NCBI RefSeq assembly: GCF_025231525.1
Contig: NZ_CP103057.1
Coordinates: 2,249,001 to 2,313,000, forward strand
Reading direction: 5' to 3'
DNA: 64,000 bases
DNA from: Sphingomonas endolithica
GTDB taxonomy: Bacteria > Pseudomonadota > Alphaproteobacteria > Sphingomonadales > Sphingomonadaceae
Below are positions 26,135 through 35,853 of this stretch, one piece after another. The notes under the pieces were generated by a model, which had not been told where the DNA came from, did no database searches, and worked only from the letters and a program-made list of their open reading frames with translations. Numbering within the stretch: position 1 is the stretch's first letter; each line of letters begins with the position of its first letter. The position numbers were made by a program, and so were the translations under genes.

Positions 26135-29100
26135 TCAATGAAAATCGCGCGACTTGGGCAGGATGCGCACGTCGCGCGGATGGCCGTGGCGTGCCGTATC
26201 GCGTGCCGAGCGCGGCGCCGCGCCACCCGGATAACGCGGCGGCTGGGGATGTTCGAACGCGTCGGAGCGCAACAGCCGCACCTTGGCCTGGTCGATCTCC
26301 GACAGATGATCGAGCAATTCGGTGCGATCGTATACGCGCGACGCCATCAGGTGGATCACGCCTTCCGGGCTGCGCTGCACCTCGCCCTCCACTTCCATCA
26401 GCCGCGCCGCCATCACCTGGCGCCGATACGTCTCGAACAACCTGGCCCACAGCACGATGTTGGTGATGCCGGTCTCGTCCTCGATCGTCACGAAGATCGC
26501 ATTGCCGTTGCCCGGCCGCTGCCGCACCAGCACGATCCCGGCGACCCGCACGCGCGCGCCGTTCTTGGCCGCCGATACCGCGGCACAGCTCGAGACATGG
26601 TGCCGGTCCAGGATCCCGCGCAGGAACCGCATCGGATGATCCTTCAGCGACAATCGCGTCATCTGGTAATCGGCCACGACATGCTCGGCCGGCGACATGG
26701 CGGGTAGCGCCTGATCCTCTTCCTCGCCCAGCTCGCGCGCCGCCGCCGCGGCAAACAGCGGCAGCGCGGCATCGGGCGTCCGCCGCACGTCCCACAACGC
26801 CGCCCGCCGATCGAGCGCCAGCGAGCGGAACGCATCGGCATCGGCCAGCAGCCGCAGCGCACGCTGCGGCAAATGCGCGCGGCGCGCCAGCGACTCGATC
26901 GTATCGTATGGCCCGGCCTGCCGCGCCTCGGCCAGCGCCGCGGCCCAGCTCTGCTTGAACCCGGTGATCACCCGCAACCCGAGCCGCAGCGCCAGCCCCT
27001 GCCCCGCGCCATCACCCGCCGGCTCCAGGCTGTTGTCCCAGTCGCTCGCATTCACGTCCAGGCCGCGCACCTCGACATCATGTTCGCGCGCATCGCGCAC
27101 GATCTGCGCCGGGGCATAGAAGCCCATCGGCTGCGAATTGAGCAAGGCGCAGGCGAACACCGCCGGCTGGTGGCATTTGATCCAGGAGGAGATGTAGACC
27201 AGGATCGCGAACGACAAGGCATGGCTTTCGGGAAAGCCATAGCTGCCGAACCCCTTGATCTGCTCGTAGCACCGCCGTGCGAACGCCTCGTCATAGCCGC
27301 GCGCCGTCATGCCGCCGACCATCTTGGTCTCGAAATCCTCCATGCCGCCGACATGGCGGAACGTCGCCATCGCCTTGCGCAGGCGGTTGGCTTCGTCTGG
27401 CGTGAACTTGGCCGCGACGATCGCGAGCTTCATCGCCTGTTCCTGGAACAGCGGCACGCCCTTGGTCTTGCCGAGCAGGTCGTACAATTCGCTTGCCGGC
27501 CCGAATGCCGGATCGGGCGAGGGATAATGGACCTTCTCGATCCCCGATCGGCGGCGCAGATAGGGATGCACCATGTCGCCCTGGATCGGCCCCGGCCGCA
27601 CGATCGCCACCTGGATCACGAGATCGTACAATTCGCGCGGTTTCAACCGCGGCAGCATGTTGATCTGCGCCCGGCTCTCGACCTGGAAAACGCCGATACT
27701 GTCGCCGCGGCACAGCATGTCGTACACGACCGGGTCGCCCTGAGGGATCGATTTCAGCTCGTGATCGCCCAGATCGTGCTGCCGCATCAGATCGAAGCTC
27801 TTCTGGATGCAGGTCAGCATCCCCAGCGCCAGGATATCGACCTTCATCAGCTGCAGTGCGTCGATATCGTCCTTGTCCCATTCGATGAACGTGCGATCCG
27901 CCATCGCGCCGTTATGGATCGGCACGGTCTCGTCCAGCCGGTCCTGCGTCAGCACGAACCCGCCGACATGCTGCGACAGGTGACGGGGAAATTGCAGGAT
28001 CTGGTCGACCAGCAGCTTCAGCCGCGCGATCTCCGGGCTGCGCAGGTCGAACCCGGTTTCGGCGAAGCGCTGATCCTCGATCTCGCCGGCAAAGCTGCCC
28101 CATACGGTGCTGCTGATCCGCGAGGTGACATCCTCCGACAGGCCAAGCGCCTTGCCGACCTCGCCGACCGCGCTGCGCGGCCGGAAATGGATCACCGTCG
28201 CGGCGATCCCGGCACGCTCGCGGCCATAGCGATCGTAGATGTACTGCATCACGATCTCGCGCCGCTCATGCTCGAAATCCACGTCGATATCGGGCGGCTC
28301 GTCGCGTTCGCTCGACACGAAGCGCGAGAATAACAGGTCGTATTCCATCGGATCGACCGAAGTGACGCCGAGCAGGAAGCAGACCACCGAATTGGCCGCC
28401 GATCCCCGCCCCTGGCACAATATCGGTGGATCGACCGATCGTGCGAAGCGCACCACATCGTACACGGTCAGGAAATAATAGGCATAGTTGCGGTCGCGGA
28501 TGAGCCCGAACTCTTCATAGAGCAGGCGGCACATCTTGCCCGGCAGGCCGCCGGGATAGCGCCGCAGCGCGGCTTGCAGGACGATGTTCTGCAGCCAATC
28601 CTGCGCGTTCCATCCCTCGGGCACGGCTTCGTGCGGATATTCGTATTTGAGCTGCCCGAGATCGAATTGAATGCGGGCCAGGAAAGCGACCGTCTCTGCT
28701 ACCGCGTCCGGTCGGTCGGCAAACAGGCGCGCCATCGTGTCGCCCGGCAGCAGATAGCGTTCGCCATTGGCGGCAAGCAGCCGCCCGGCTTGCTGCACCT
28801 TCACGCCCTCGCGGATACAGGTGACGACATCGTGCAGCGGGCGGGCCTGGGCATCGGCATACAGCGCGTCGCGCGTCGCGATCAGCGGAATGCCGAGCGT
28901 GTCGGCCATCTCGGCCAGCCGTTGGAAACGGCGCCGGTCATTGCCCCGGTGCGGCATGGTGATGCCCAGCCAGACGCGATCAGGGGCAGCACGCTGCAGC
29001 CGGAACAGCGTGCCCTGCAGCCCGCTCTCGTTGCGCAGCGGCTGCCAATATCGTGGCGCCGGCGGCGCTGCGGGGGGATCGAACCCGGGCAAGGGGATGA

Positions 29101-29704
29101 CGTTGTCGCCCGGATCGGCCGGCTGGTGCTGGTGGCGCCCCGGCATCCGCTCCGCCGCCATCGCCGCATTCTCGGTGGCGACGAAGCTGCTGTCGGTCAG
29201 CACGATCAGCAACAGCTCGTCGAGATGCGCGAACAGGTCGCTGATCTCCAGCAGGCACCCGCCCTTGCCGGCGCGCCGGTTGCCGACGGTCAGCAGCCGC
29301 GTCAGCCGCCCCCAGCCGAAACGCGTGGCGGGATAGGCGACGATGTCCGGCGTGCCGTCGGCGAACACCAGCCGCGCACCGACGATCAGCCGCAGATCGA
29401 CCTCGCAGGCGGCATTTTCCGCTGCACTCAGCACGGGCGATTGGCCGGCGGCTTCCTTGGCCTTGCTCAGCGCGGCACGCGCCGTCTCTGGCGCATCGCG
29501 CAGCGCCACCCAGGCGCGCACCACGCCCGCCACGGTGTTGCGATCGGCGATGCCGATGCCGGTCATGCCCAGCCGGTGCGCCTCGGATACCATGTCGGAG
29601 GGGTGGCTGGCACCGCGCAGGAAGGAATAATTGGTCGCCGCGACCAGTTCCGCAAAAGGCGTTGGCGGTGGTGCTGGTGGTGGCGGCGCCGCCTCCTCGC
29701 TCAC
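26135..29704 (-). CDS. dnaE2: Error-prone DNA polymerase DnaE2
   Basis: This C-family polymerase has 1189 residues. It carries an N-terminal PHP domain (FAELVAATNYSFLRGASHPS), the catalytic palm with two aspartates in DEPPDIDVDFEHERREIV, the finger block FLLGVTSVDPMEYDLLFSRF, and a C-terminal OB fold (VRVAGIVLVRQRPGNGNAIF). It is the translesion polymerase of the ImuA-ImuB-DnaE2 mutasome, used after DNA damage. I chose the GTG at 29704, which overlaps the imuB stop (GTGA); the PHP domain starts close behind, and the open frame further upstream lies within imuB. No ATG fits. Confidence 0.95.
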   Translation of the reverse strand: MSEEAAPPPPAPPPTPFAELVAATNYSFLRGASHPSDMVSEAHRLGMTGIGIADRNTVAGVVRAWVALRDAPETARAALSKAKEAAGQSPVLSAAENAACEVDLRLIVGARLVFADGTPDIVAYPATRFGWGRLTRLLTVGNRRAGKGGCLLEISDLFAHLDELLLIVLTDSSFVATENAAMAAERMPGRHQHQPADPGDNVIPLPGFDPPAAPPAPRYWQPLRNESGLQGTLFRLQRAAPDRVWLGITMPHRGNDRRRFQRLAEMADTLGIPLIATRDALYADAQARPLHDVVTCIREGVKVQQAGRLLAANGERYLLPGDTMARLFADRPDAVAETVAFLARIQFDLGQLKYEYPHEAVPEGWNAQDWLQNIVLQAALRRYPGGLPGKMCRLLYEEFGLIRDRNYAYYFLTVYDVVRFARSVDPPILCQGRGSAANSVVCFLLGVTSVDPMEYDLLFSRFVSSERDEPPDIDVDFEHERREIVMQYIYDRYGRERAGIAATVIHFRPRSAVGEVGKALGLSEDVTSRISSTVWGSFAGEIEDQRFAETGFDLRSPEIARLKLLVDQILQFPRHLSQHVGGFVLTQDRLDETVPIHNGAMADRTFIEWDKDDIDALQLMKVDILALGMLTCIQKSFDLMRQHDLGDHELKSIPQGDPVVYDMLCRGDSIGVFQVESRAQINMLPRLKPRELYDLVIQVAIVRPGPIQGDMVHPYLRRRSGIEKVHYPSPDPAFGPASELYDLLGKTKGVPLFQEQAMKLAIVAAKFTPDEANRLRKAMATFRHVGGMEDFETKMVGGMTARGYDEAFARRCYEQIKGFGSYGFPESHALSFAILVYISSWIKCHQPAVFACALLNSQPMGFYAPAQIVRDAREHDVEVRGLDVNASDWDNSLEPAGDGAGQGLALRLGLRVITGFKQSWAAALAEARQAGPYDTIESLARRAHLPQRALRLLADADAFRSLALDRRAALWDVRRTPDAALPLFAAAAARELGEEEDQALPAMSPAEHVVADYQMTRLSLKDHPMRFLRGILDRHHVSSCAAVSAAKNGARVRVAGIVLVRQRPGNGNAIFVTIEDETGITNIVLWARLFETYRRQVMAARLMEVEGEVQRSPEGVIHLMASRVYDRTELLDHLSEIDQAKVRLLRSDAFEHPQPPRYPGGAAPRSARDTARHGHPRDVRILPKSRDFH

Positions 29705-31251
29705 GCGAACAGGCCGTGCATGTACCAGCCGGGATTTTTCCGCTCGGTCTCGTACAGGCCATGGCGGAACACCCAGAAGCGGCGGCCCAGCGCGTCTTCT
29801 ATGCGGTAATAATCGCGCGTCGGCTTGGCGCCAGCATCGTGCCACCATTCGGCGGCGATCCGTTCGGGCCCCTCGAAGCGAGTCACGTCGTGCAACGTGC
29901 GCCGCCAGCGGAACTGCCGCGGCGGCCCGTCCGGCACCTGCGCGGTGACCTGGATCGGCTGCGGCGGATCGAACAGGTGCAGCGGGCGGAGCGGCGGCTC
30001 GCCCGGCACCGGCTCTGGCCAGTTCGCCGGTTCGGTCGCCTCGACCGCCGGCAAGGCGAGCACCGCTTGCTCCGGATTGTGCGTGTCGCGCGGCGCCATG
30101 CGGCGAAACCGGCCGCGCCCCATCCGCGTGCTCAGGCGATCGATCAGCGCGGCCAATTCCCCTTGCGCCACCGCACCGCCTTCCAGCAGCAATTGCGTCG
30201 GCGCGAGCGGCGCCAGCGTGGGGACCGCCAGCCGGATCAGGTCGAAGCCGAAGCCCGGATCGATCGGATCGGCCAGGCTGCCCAGGCGATCGTCGAACAG
30301 GCGCATCACCACCGCGGGATCGCGCACCGGCAGGCTGGTCTCGACCGCAAGATCGATCGCCAGGCCGTCGCTGCGGAAGAAGCGCGCGACGAAGCGGCGT
30401 CCGCCCAGATGCCGCTGCTCCATCTGCTCGCCGGCCTCGGCCGCCAGCTCGCCCAGGATCATCAGCGCCTGTTCGGTGCGCGCGATCGGCTCGGCCAGGC
30501 GGCGTTCGACCAGCAAGGCGGGCGCCACGCGCCGCGCGACGATGCGGCTGTCCGATTTGCCGATCAGGCAGGCGAGCGCGCCGGTCATGGCATCGCCGAA
30601 GCGCGCGGCCAGCGGCCCGGTCGGCCGTCCGGCGAGATCGCCGATCGTCTTCAGCCCGGCGCGGCGCAGCGCCAGCTCGGTCGCATCGTCCAGGCGCAAG
30701 GCGGCAACGCTCAGGCGGCGCACCGCGCCTGCTTCGTCGGTCGCCGGCATGGTCTGGAACCGCGCCAGCGCCTGTGCCGCCTCGGGCGTGGCGGCCAGTG
30801 CATGGCGCGCCTGCAGCCCGTACGCCGCCAGCCGCGCGACCAGATCCTCGGCCAGCGCCGCCTCGCCGTCGAACAGATGCGCGCAACCGGTGATGTCCAG
30901 CGTCAGGCCGTCGGGCGGGTCGATCGCCACCAGCGGCGTATAGCGGTCGCAGCCATCGGCGACTCGCTCCAGCAACAGGTGATCGGCGATCGGATCATGA
31001 TCGATCGCCACCAGATCGGGCACCTGCGCCCGGGCATCGGCAAGCGTCAGGCCGGGCGCGATGCCCAGCGCCAGCGCGCGGGCATCGACCGCGGCAAGCC
31101 GTATCGCCCCGCGCACCTTCTCGACCAGCGCGAACGGCGCATCAGCCGGCGCTGCGCCGGCCCGCTGCAGCCGTTCGGCCGACAGCCGGGGAAACCACAA
31201 TGCCAGGTGGCGGCGGCCCGCTTTGCCTGCCGCCGCTTTGGGGTATTTCAC
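29701..31251 (-). CDS. imuB: Mutasome Y-family polymerase-like protein ImuB
   Basis: The 516-residue protein has the ImuB opening RRHLALWFPRLSAERLQRA, in which the metal-binding acidic residues of active Y-family polymerases are missing, plus LTLDITGCAHLFDGEAAL and the helix-hairpin-helix region (LKTIGDLAGRPTGPLAARFG). ImuB is a scaffold linking the beta clamp, ImuA and DnaE2. A GTG at 31251 behind AAGGAAG is the best start. It overlaps imuA by about 110 bp in another frame. Confidence 0.92.
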   Translation of the reverse strand: MKYPKAAAGKAGRRHLALWFPRLSAERLQRAGAAPADAPFALVEKVRGAIRLAAVDARALALGIAPGLTLADARAQVPDLVAIDHDPIADHLLLERVADGCDRYTPLVAIDPPDGLTLDITGCAHLFDGEAALAEDLVARLAAYGLQARHALAATPEAAQALARFQTMPATDEAGAVRRLSVAALRLDDATELALRRAGLKTIGDLAGRPTGPLAARFGDAMTGALACLIGKSDSRIVARRVAPALLVERRLAEPIARTEQALMILGELAAEAGEQMEQRHLGGRRFVARFFRSDGLAIDLAVETSLPVRDPAVVMRLFDDRLGSLADPIDPGFGFDLIRLAVPTLAPLAPTQLLLEGGAVAQGELAALIDRLSTRMGRGRFRRMAPRDTHNPEQAVLALPAVEATEPANWPEPVPGEPPLRPLHLFDPPQPIQVTAQVPDGPPRQFRWRRTLHDVTRFEGPERIAAEWWHDAGAKPTRDYYRIEDALGRRFWVFRHGLYETERKNPGWYMHGLFA

Positions 31252-31834
31252 AGAAGCTTCCTTCGTCACGATTCCACTCCATAATCCAGCGCCCGCCGGC
31301 CCGGCCGCCACGCTGGCGCAACAGCTCCACGTCGAGCGCGGCATGGCCCGGCGCATTCGCCTCCAGCGGCACCGACGGCACCGCGCGCACCGCCCAGCGT
31401 GTCGCCGCAGCGCTGGGTGCCGGGGTTCCCGCCACCCGCAGCAGCAAGGCGGTCACCCCCGAGCTCTGCGCCGCCATCGCCAATCGCCGCGTCGCGGTGA
31501 GATCGAGCACGCGAGGATCTTTCCACAGCTCGATCACCACCACGCCGACCTCGGGGCACCGCGCCAGGTCGGCGGCCGCCTTCAGCACCGCCAGCGGATC
31601 GGGCAGGATGCCGATCACCAGGTCGCTGCCGCCCGCGACCAGGTCGAGCAGTCCGGGCAGGTACAACGCGCCGCCCTCGGCATGCGCCTGTTCCTGCCGC
31701 AGCCACACCACCGCCGACGCCTCGCACTCGGCACGGCGCAGCATCATCGCCGCAAACCCCGCCGCGCTACTGGCGTCCGCCGCCTCCAGCGCGAAGATCT
31801 CATGCAAGTGCCCGCGTTCCAGCTCATCCTCCAT
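31142..31834 (-). CDS. imuA: Mutasome protein ImuA
   Basis: The 230-residue protein is RecA-fold-like: LHEIFALEAADASSAAGFAA at the start, SAVVWLRQEQAHAEGGALY, LVIGILPDPLAVLKAAADLA and VVVIELWKDPRVLDLTATRR. It is the first gene of the DNA-damage mutasome operon, and an SOS box lies 76 bp upstream. The last 35 residues (after RWIMEWNRDEGSF) are Gly/Arg/Pro-rich, are encoded entirely inside imuB in another frame, and look unlike the family end. Confidence 0.9.
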   Translation of the reverse strand: MEDELERGHLHEIFALEAADASSAAGFAAMMLRRAECEASAVVWLRQEQAHAEGGALYLPGLLDLVAGGSDLVIGILPDPLAVLKAAADLARCPEVGVVVIELWKDPRVLDLTATRRLAMAAQSSGVTALLLRVAGTPAPSAAATRWAVRAVPSVPLEANAPGHAALDVELLRQRGGRAGGRWIMEWNRDEGSFCEIPQSGGRQSGPPPPGIVVSPAVGRTAAAGRRSAG

Positions 31835-31909
31835 CGATCTCGAGCCCGAGCAAAGTCGGTCGCCCGCCCTGCGAATCACGATGATACGCAGCCGGTCGGC
31901 GACTCACTT

Positions 31910-31924
31910 GTTCACTATTTGTTC
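31910..31924. promoter_or_regulatory. LexA (SOS) box upstream of imuA
   Basis: GTTCACTATTTGTTC is a perfect match to the alphaproteobacterial LexA site GTTC-N7-GTTC and lies 76 bp upstream of the imuA start codon. Damage-inducible control of imuA-imuB-dnaE2 by LexA is well known in Caulobacter and relatives. Confidence 0.85.
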
Positions 31925-31964
31925 TGTGGCGCTCAACCCATTGACGAGTCAAGCGATGTGCGGC

Positions 31965-32345
31965 TTACCCGCAGCGACCGTCGCGGATCGGGGCCGTCCC
32001 GCTGCGGGTCTGCCAGGCGCCATCGGGCGCGCGGTACTTTTCGCCCGGCTGCGTCTGCTGGATCAGGTTGCAGCCGCTGGTGAACGCCATCTGCTCGACG
32101 GTCGCACCGCTCGCCTGCGCGCTCTGCGTGTACTTGGCCTTGCGCTGGATATTGATGTTGCTGACCAGCGCCCGCAACTCGGCCGAGCCGGCGCCGACCA
32201 CGCCCAGATAGCCATCGGGCTGCTCGCCCACCTGCCCCGCCGATCGCGCCGCGGCATAGGCCGGATCGCGCTGCGCCGCTGCCGGAACCGCGAGGCTGAG
32301 AAACGCCGTTGCACCAAAAGCGATCAGGATGGCTTTGCTCGTCAT
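31965..32345 (-). CDS. ydbL: YdbL-family periplasmic protein (DUF1318)
   Basis: The 126-residue protein has a signal peptide (ending VPAAAQR) and the DUF1318 core: AGQVGEQPDGYLGVVGAGSA, ELRALVSNINIQRKAKY and the C-terminal CNLIQQTQPGEKYRAPDGAW. YdbL works with YnbE and YdbH, the trio linked to phospholipid transport to the outer membrane in enterobacteria. It follows ynbE after 1 bp, last in the ydbH-ynbE-ydbL operon. Confidence 0.88.
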   Translation of the reverse strand: MTSKAILIAFGATAFLSLAVPAAAQRDPAYAAARSAGQVGEQPDGYLGVVGAGSAELRALVSNINIQRKAKYTQSAQASGATVEQMAFTSGCNLIQQTQPGEKYRAPDGAWQTRSGTAPIRDGRCG

Positions 32346-32346
32346 G

Positions 32347-32550
32347 TTAGAAAATCCCCGGATTCTTCTCGATCAGCGACTTGGCCTGGCTATCCAGCCG
32401 ATACACCACTTGTTGCGTAACGTTGATATTAAGATTGATTTCAATCGGCTTATCAGGCGCACTAATACTCACGCATCCCGTCGTCGCGATCAATACGCCT
32501 ATCAAGCTCGATCTCATCATCTTGCGATGTTTGGTAACCGGCCTCGTCAT
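32347..32550 (-). CDS. ynbE: YnbE-family lipoprotein
   Basis: The 67-residue protein has a lipobox (LIGVLIATTGC), then the conserved PDKPIEINLNINVTQQVVYR and the end KSLIEKNPGIF. YnbE is an outer-membrane lipoprotein thought to stack with the C terminus of YdbH to bridge the envelope. The ATG at 32550 has GAAGGA upstream; ATGs at 32520 and 32517 would give a shorter signal peptide. Confidence 0.88.
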   Translation of the reverse strand: MTRPVTKHRKMMRSSLIGVLIATTGCVSISAPDKPIEINLNINVTQQVVYRLDSQAKSLIEKNPGIF

Positions 32551-32563
32551 CTTCGATGGTCCT

Positions 32564-35500
32564 TCATGGCATGGGGTCGCTTGCGGCAGGCTGAATGGAA
32601 CTGATCGGTGGAGCGAGTGGCTCGGCGCGGAGTCCGGTCGCGTTCTGCTGTTGCAGCAGCGCCGGCAGGTTGCGCTCGATCAGCCGCGAGGGATCGTAGA
32701 AGGATTGTGTCGCATCGATCAGCCCGCGGAACGGCGCGCGGATGCGGATGTTGAAGACGAAGGGCAATTTCTGCAGCCGACGGACCAGGAAGTTCGATTT
32801 CGCGCCCTTGCCCTGGCTGATGCCGGCAAACCGCACCTCGGTGATCATCTCGCCCGCCAGCGGGCCGTTCATGGTGATGGCAAGATCGCGATAGTCGATC
32901 GAGCGCAGCGCCTGGAAGGCGATGTTGCCCCAGATGCCGAGATCCTTTTGCGTGAGTTCGCCGACATAGGCGATGTTGCCGCCGCCCGGCCGCACCTTGA
33001 GGTGCCCGCCTTCGATCCGCCCGCCCGTCGCGTCAAAGATCATCGGCAGGGTGCCGTCGAAGGTGCCCGTCGCACTCAGATTGCCAAAGTCGAATTGCTG
33101 CAGGAATTGCGCGGCATTGACGGCCTGCAACTCGAACGTCAGTCGGCGGTCGCGGGCGCCGGCCAGATCGAGCATCGTCGGTTGCAGCACCAGCGTGCCG
33201 CCCGCGAACGGCCACCGCCCGCTCGCCACATGCACCCGGCTGTTCGCCAAGGTACGATAGACGACGCGACCGTCGGTGACCGGTATGCCAGGATTGATCG
33301 ACGCCACCGTCGCGACCTGATCGGGGGCGCTTTCCAGCGCGAGCAGATCGGTGAAGCGGATCGTGCCGGCAAGCCCGGCGACCGGGCCGAAGGCGGCGGC
33401 CAGATCGAGCCCGTCGGTGCGGAAGGTGCCGGTGCTGGTGACGCCTTGTGCCGTCCAGTCGATCCGCGCGTCACCCGAGATGGCGCCACGCACATCGGCG
33501 ATCACGCCATAGGTCATCGGCGTCAGGTCGTCCGGCTGGAATGCATCGTCGAAGGCAAGTTTGGGGACGGCGAGTGTCGCCCGCCCCGTGTCGCTGCCGA
33601 GATCGTGCTTGATCGTGACGTCCGCCACGTGAACCGACTTGCCCGGCACGGCGAGCGCCGCAGACGCATTGATCGCGCCGCCGACGAGCCGCAGCTGGAC
33701 CGCATCGGCATGCAATGGCTGGAACCGCGCCTTAGCAGCGGAATCCGCCACGTCGGCGGTGCCGGACAACGCTAATGCGTCGTCTTTCATCCGCCAGTTG
33801 CCGCCCGCGTGCGAGATCAGCAACGGCACCTTGCCGATCTGGCCGCCTGCTTGCTCGAAACGGCCGCCCAGCCCCGCTGCGGACACGGCACCGGCGAGCC
33901 GCCCGACGTCCAGCCGAGTCACCGACTCGCCTTGGCCGAGCCGCACCGCAACGTCGTGCGCGGTGATGCCGCCCGAGTTCAGCGAGAAGCGGGCATCATC
34001 CGCCGCCAAGGTCAGCGGCGTGGATCCCAGGCGGCCCGCCAGACGAAGCATGGGCGCACGGCCCTCCACATCGATCTTGCCCCCCGCGACACGCACCAAG
34101 GCGGCGCCGCTCGGGCACAGCGGCACGCTTCCGCTGCGCAGGCGCAACGTGGATAGGGCGAGTTGATCGTAGGACAATGTGATACAGTCCGGGTTGAGGC
34201 TCAGCACCCCCGCGCCGTTCCACGCCGCCTCGAGCGGCAGACGCAGGCCCTCGACACGTCCGTCGGCTAGCGGGCCGGAGAGCGTCGCGACGGTCGCCAT
34301 GCGCCCGCCAGCGCCATCGGCCGTAAAGCGTACCGGATCGAGCGCCAGCCGGGCACCCCCGGCGGCATAAGGGAGGATCGTGGCGACGCCGTGGATCGGC
34401 CCGCGCGACCGAGCCTGGGCAAGCCGCACCGTCACCGACGGCAGGCCGCCGCCCGACAGTCGTGCGATGCCCGCAATCGCCGGCATCGTGCCCCAGGCGA
34501 AATCGACCGGACGATCGGGTGCGAAGCTGGCGGCGGCACCGGATCGCGCCATGCTGTCGACGCGCGAAAAGGTGATGCCGCCGCGGGTCAGGGCAAGGTC
34601 GGCGGCGACATCGAAGTCACGGCCGGCAACCACCACCGCGTCGCTTGCCCGGGCGAGCAGCGGAGCGATCGGCGTTGCCGGTGCGGCTTGCCCCTGGCGG
34701 CGGATGGCGGCGAGCATGGTCGCCGGGAGCGAGATGCCGTCCGCCCGGGCGCGACCGGCAAACCCCGGATCGCGGCCCAGGCGATAGCGTCCGTTCAATG
34801 CCAGCGATCGTGTAGCAATCCCGCGGAGCGTGGCCGGTCCGCTCACTAGCGCCACCTTTCCCGTGGTGGTGGCGGCAGTACCGGCAAAGGTGATCCTGCC
34901 CCTCGCCTGGCTGACCGCGAGCGATGATGCGGCGAGCCGCCCGGTACGCAGCGTGGCGCTGCCCTGCCAATGGGCCATGCCCGCAGACAGGCTCGCCGCC
35001 AGGTCGATGGCGACGCGCTCGGCGGTGGTGCCGGGGCACAGCAGTCGATCGGCCATGAGCGGACCCGACAGGTGCACCGCGGCCCTGGTTGTCCAGACCA
35101 TGGTCGCCGCGCCCACGCCGCGCACCAGGCAGCCACCCGCCGTCAACTGCCGACTTGCTGCCTGCAGCCGCCCGCTGAAGCCATGGTCGAGACGTCCTTG
35201 GCCGGTGAGCGCAAGATCGACGATCCCCGCCGGCACGGTCAGGTGCAAGCGGCCGTCCGTGACTTCAAGGTCGATCGCCGGCAACCGGAACGTGCCGCCG
35301 CCGGTGGACTGAGGCAGAAGCCGGTCGATCGCGCCCAGCGACAATGTGCCCCGGACGAAGGCTGCCCGCAGCCGCAGGCCGCCGGCGCGCACGCCGGTCA
35401 CCCGCGCGCCATCCAGGCCGATATGCGTGCCAAGCTCCAGCCAGTCGGCGGTGAGATCCGGGCGGGCCGGATCGCCGACCACCACATCGATCAGCCGCTG

Positions 35501-35743
35501 CCCTCCGAAGCCCAGATCGACGATGCGGTAGCGCGCCTGCACATGTGCCTGCGCCAGCTTGCGATCGATCACCGCGGTGGTGATCGACCGCCGCTCCAGC
35601 CAGAGCCCGACCAGCGACGCCGACACGAACAATGTCGCCGCACCACCGATGCGCAGCGCGCGCCTCCTGTGCCACGGCCGCGCCACCTGCTCGTCCGGCA
35701 CCTCGGCCGCTACTGGTTCGCTCCCACTCACGCCCGCTCGCAT
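32564..35743 (-). CDS. ydbH: YdbH-family AsmA-like envelope protein
   Basis: The 1059-residue protein has a short cytosolic N terminus, one transmembrane helix (near residues 30-50) and a very long periplasmic beta-rich region of the AsmA/TamB/YdbH type. It ends with the DctA-YdbH block (GGNIAYVGELTQKDLGIWGN, then FQALRSIDYRDLAITMNGPL) and a Pro-rich tail. These proteins form hydrophobic grooves that carry phospholipid between membranes. ynbE and ydbL follow. The ATG at 35743 was preferred to an upstream TTG (35767). Confidence 0.9.
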   Translation of the reverse strand: MRAGVSGSEPVAAEVPDEQVARPWHRRRALRIGGAATLFVSASLVGLWLERRSITTAVIDRKLAQAHVQARYRIVDLGFGGQRLIDVVVGDPARPDLTADWLELGTHIGLDGARVTGVRAGGLRLRAAFVRGTLSLGAIDRLLPQSTGGGTFRLPAIDLEVTDGRLHLTVPAGIVDLALTGQGRLDHGFSGRLQAASRQLTAGGCLVRGVGAATMVWTTRAAVHLSGPLMADRLLCPGTTAERVAIDLAASLSAGMAHWQGSATLRTGRLAASSLAVSQARGRITFAGTAATTTGKVALVSGPATLRGIATRSLALNGRYRLGRDPGFAGRARADGISLPATMLAAIRRQGQAAPATPIAPLLARASDAVVVAGRDFDVAADLALTRGGITFSRVDSMARSGAAASFAPDRPVDFAWGTMPAIAGIARLSGGGLPSVTVRLAQARSRGPIHGVATILPYAAGGARLALDPVRFTADGAGGRMATVATLSGPLADGRVEGLRLPLEAAWNGAGVLSLNPDCITLSYDQLALSTLRLRSGSVPLCPSGAALVRVAGGKIDVEGRAPMLRLAGRLGSTPLTLAADDARFSLNSGGITAHDVAVRLGQGESVTRLDVGRLAGAVSAAGLGGRFEQAGGQIGKVPLLISHAGGNWRMKDDALALSGTADVADSAAKARFQPLHADAVQLRLVGGAINASAALAVPGKSVHVADVTIKHDLGSDTGRATLAVPKLAFDDAFQPDDLTPMTYGVIADVRGAISGDARIDWTAQGVTSTGTFRTDGLDLAAAFGPVAGLAGTIRFTDLLALESAPDQVATVASINPGIPVTDGRVVYRTLANSRVHVASGRWPFAGGTLVLQPTMLDLAGARDRRLTFELQAVNAAQFLQQFDFGNLSATGTFDGTLPMIFDATGGRIEGGHLKVRPGGGNIAYVGELTQKDLGIWGNIAFQALRSIDYRDLAITMNGPLAGEMITEVRFAGISQGKGAKSNFLVRRLQKLPFVFNIRIRAPFRGLIDATQSFYDPSRLIERNLPALLQQQNATGLRAEPLAPPISSIQPAASDPMP

Positions 35744-35853
35744 AAAGGCAGCATCGTCGAGCGGCAACGCCCGGGGAGTTACCCCGGAATCCCTGGTTAA
35801 GTGCCACCTCGGCAGACGCCGGCATCCTCAAGGCAGAGGCATGACAATGACAT

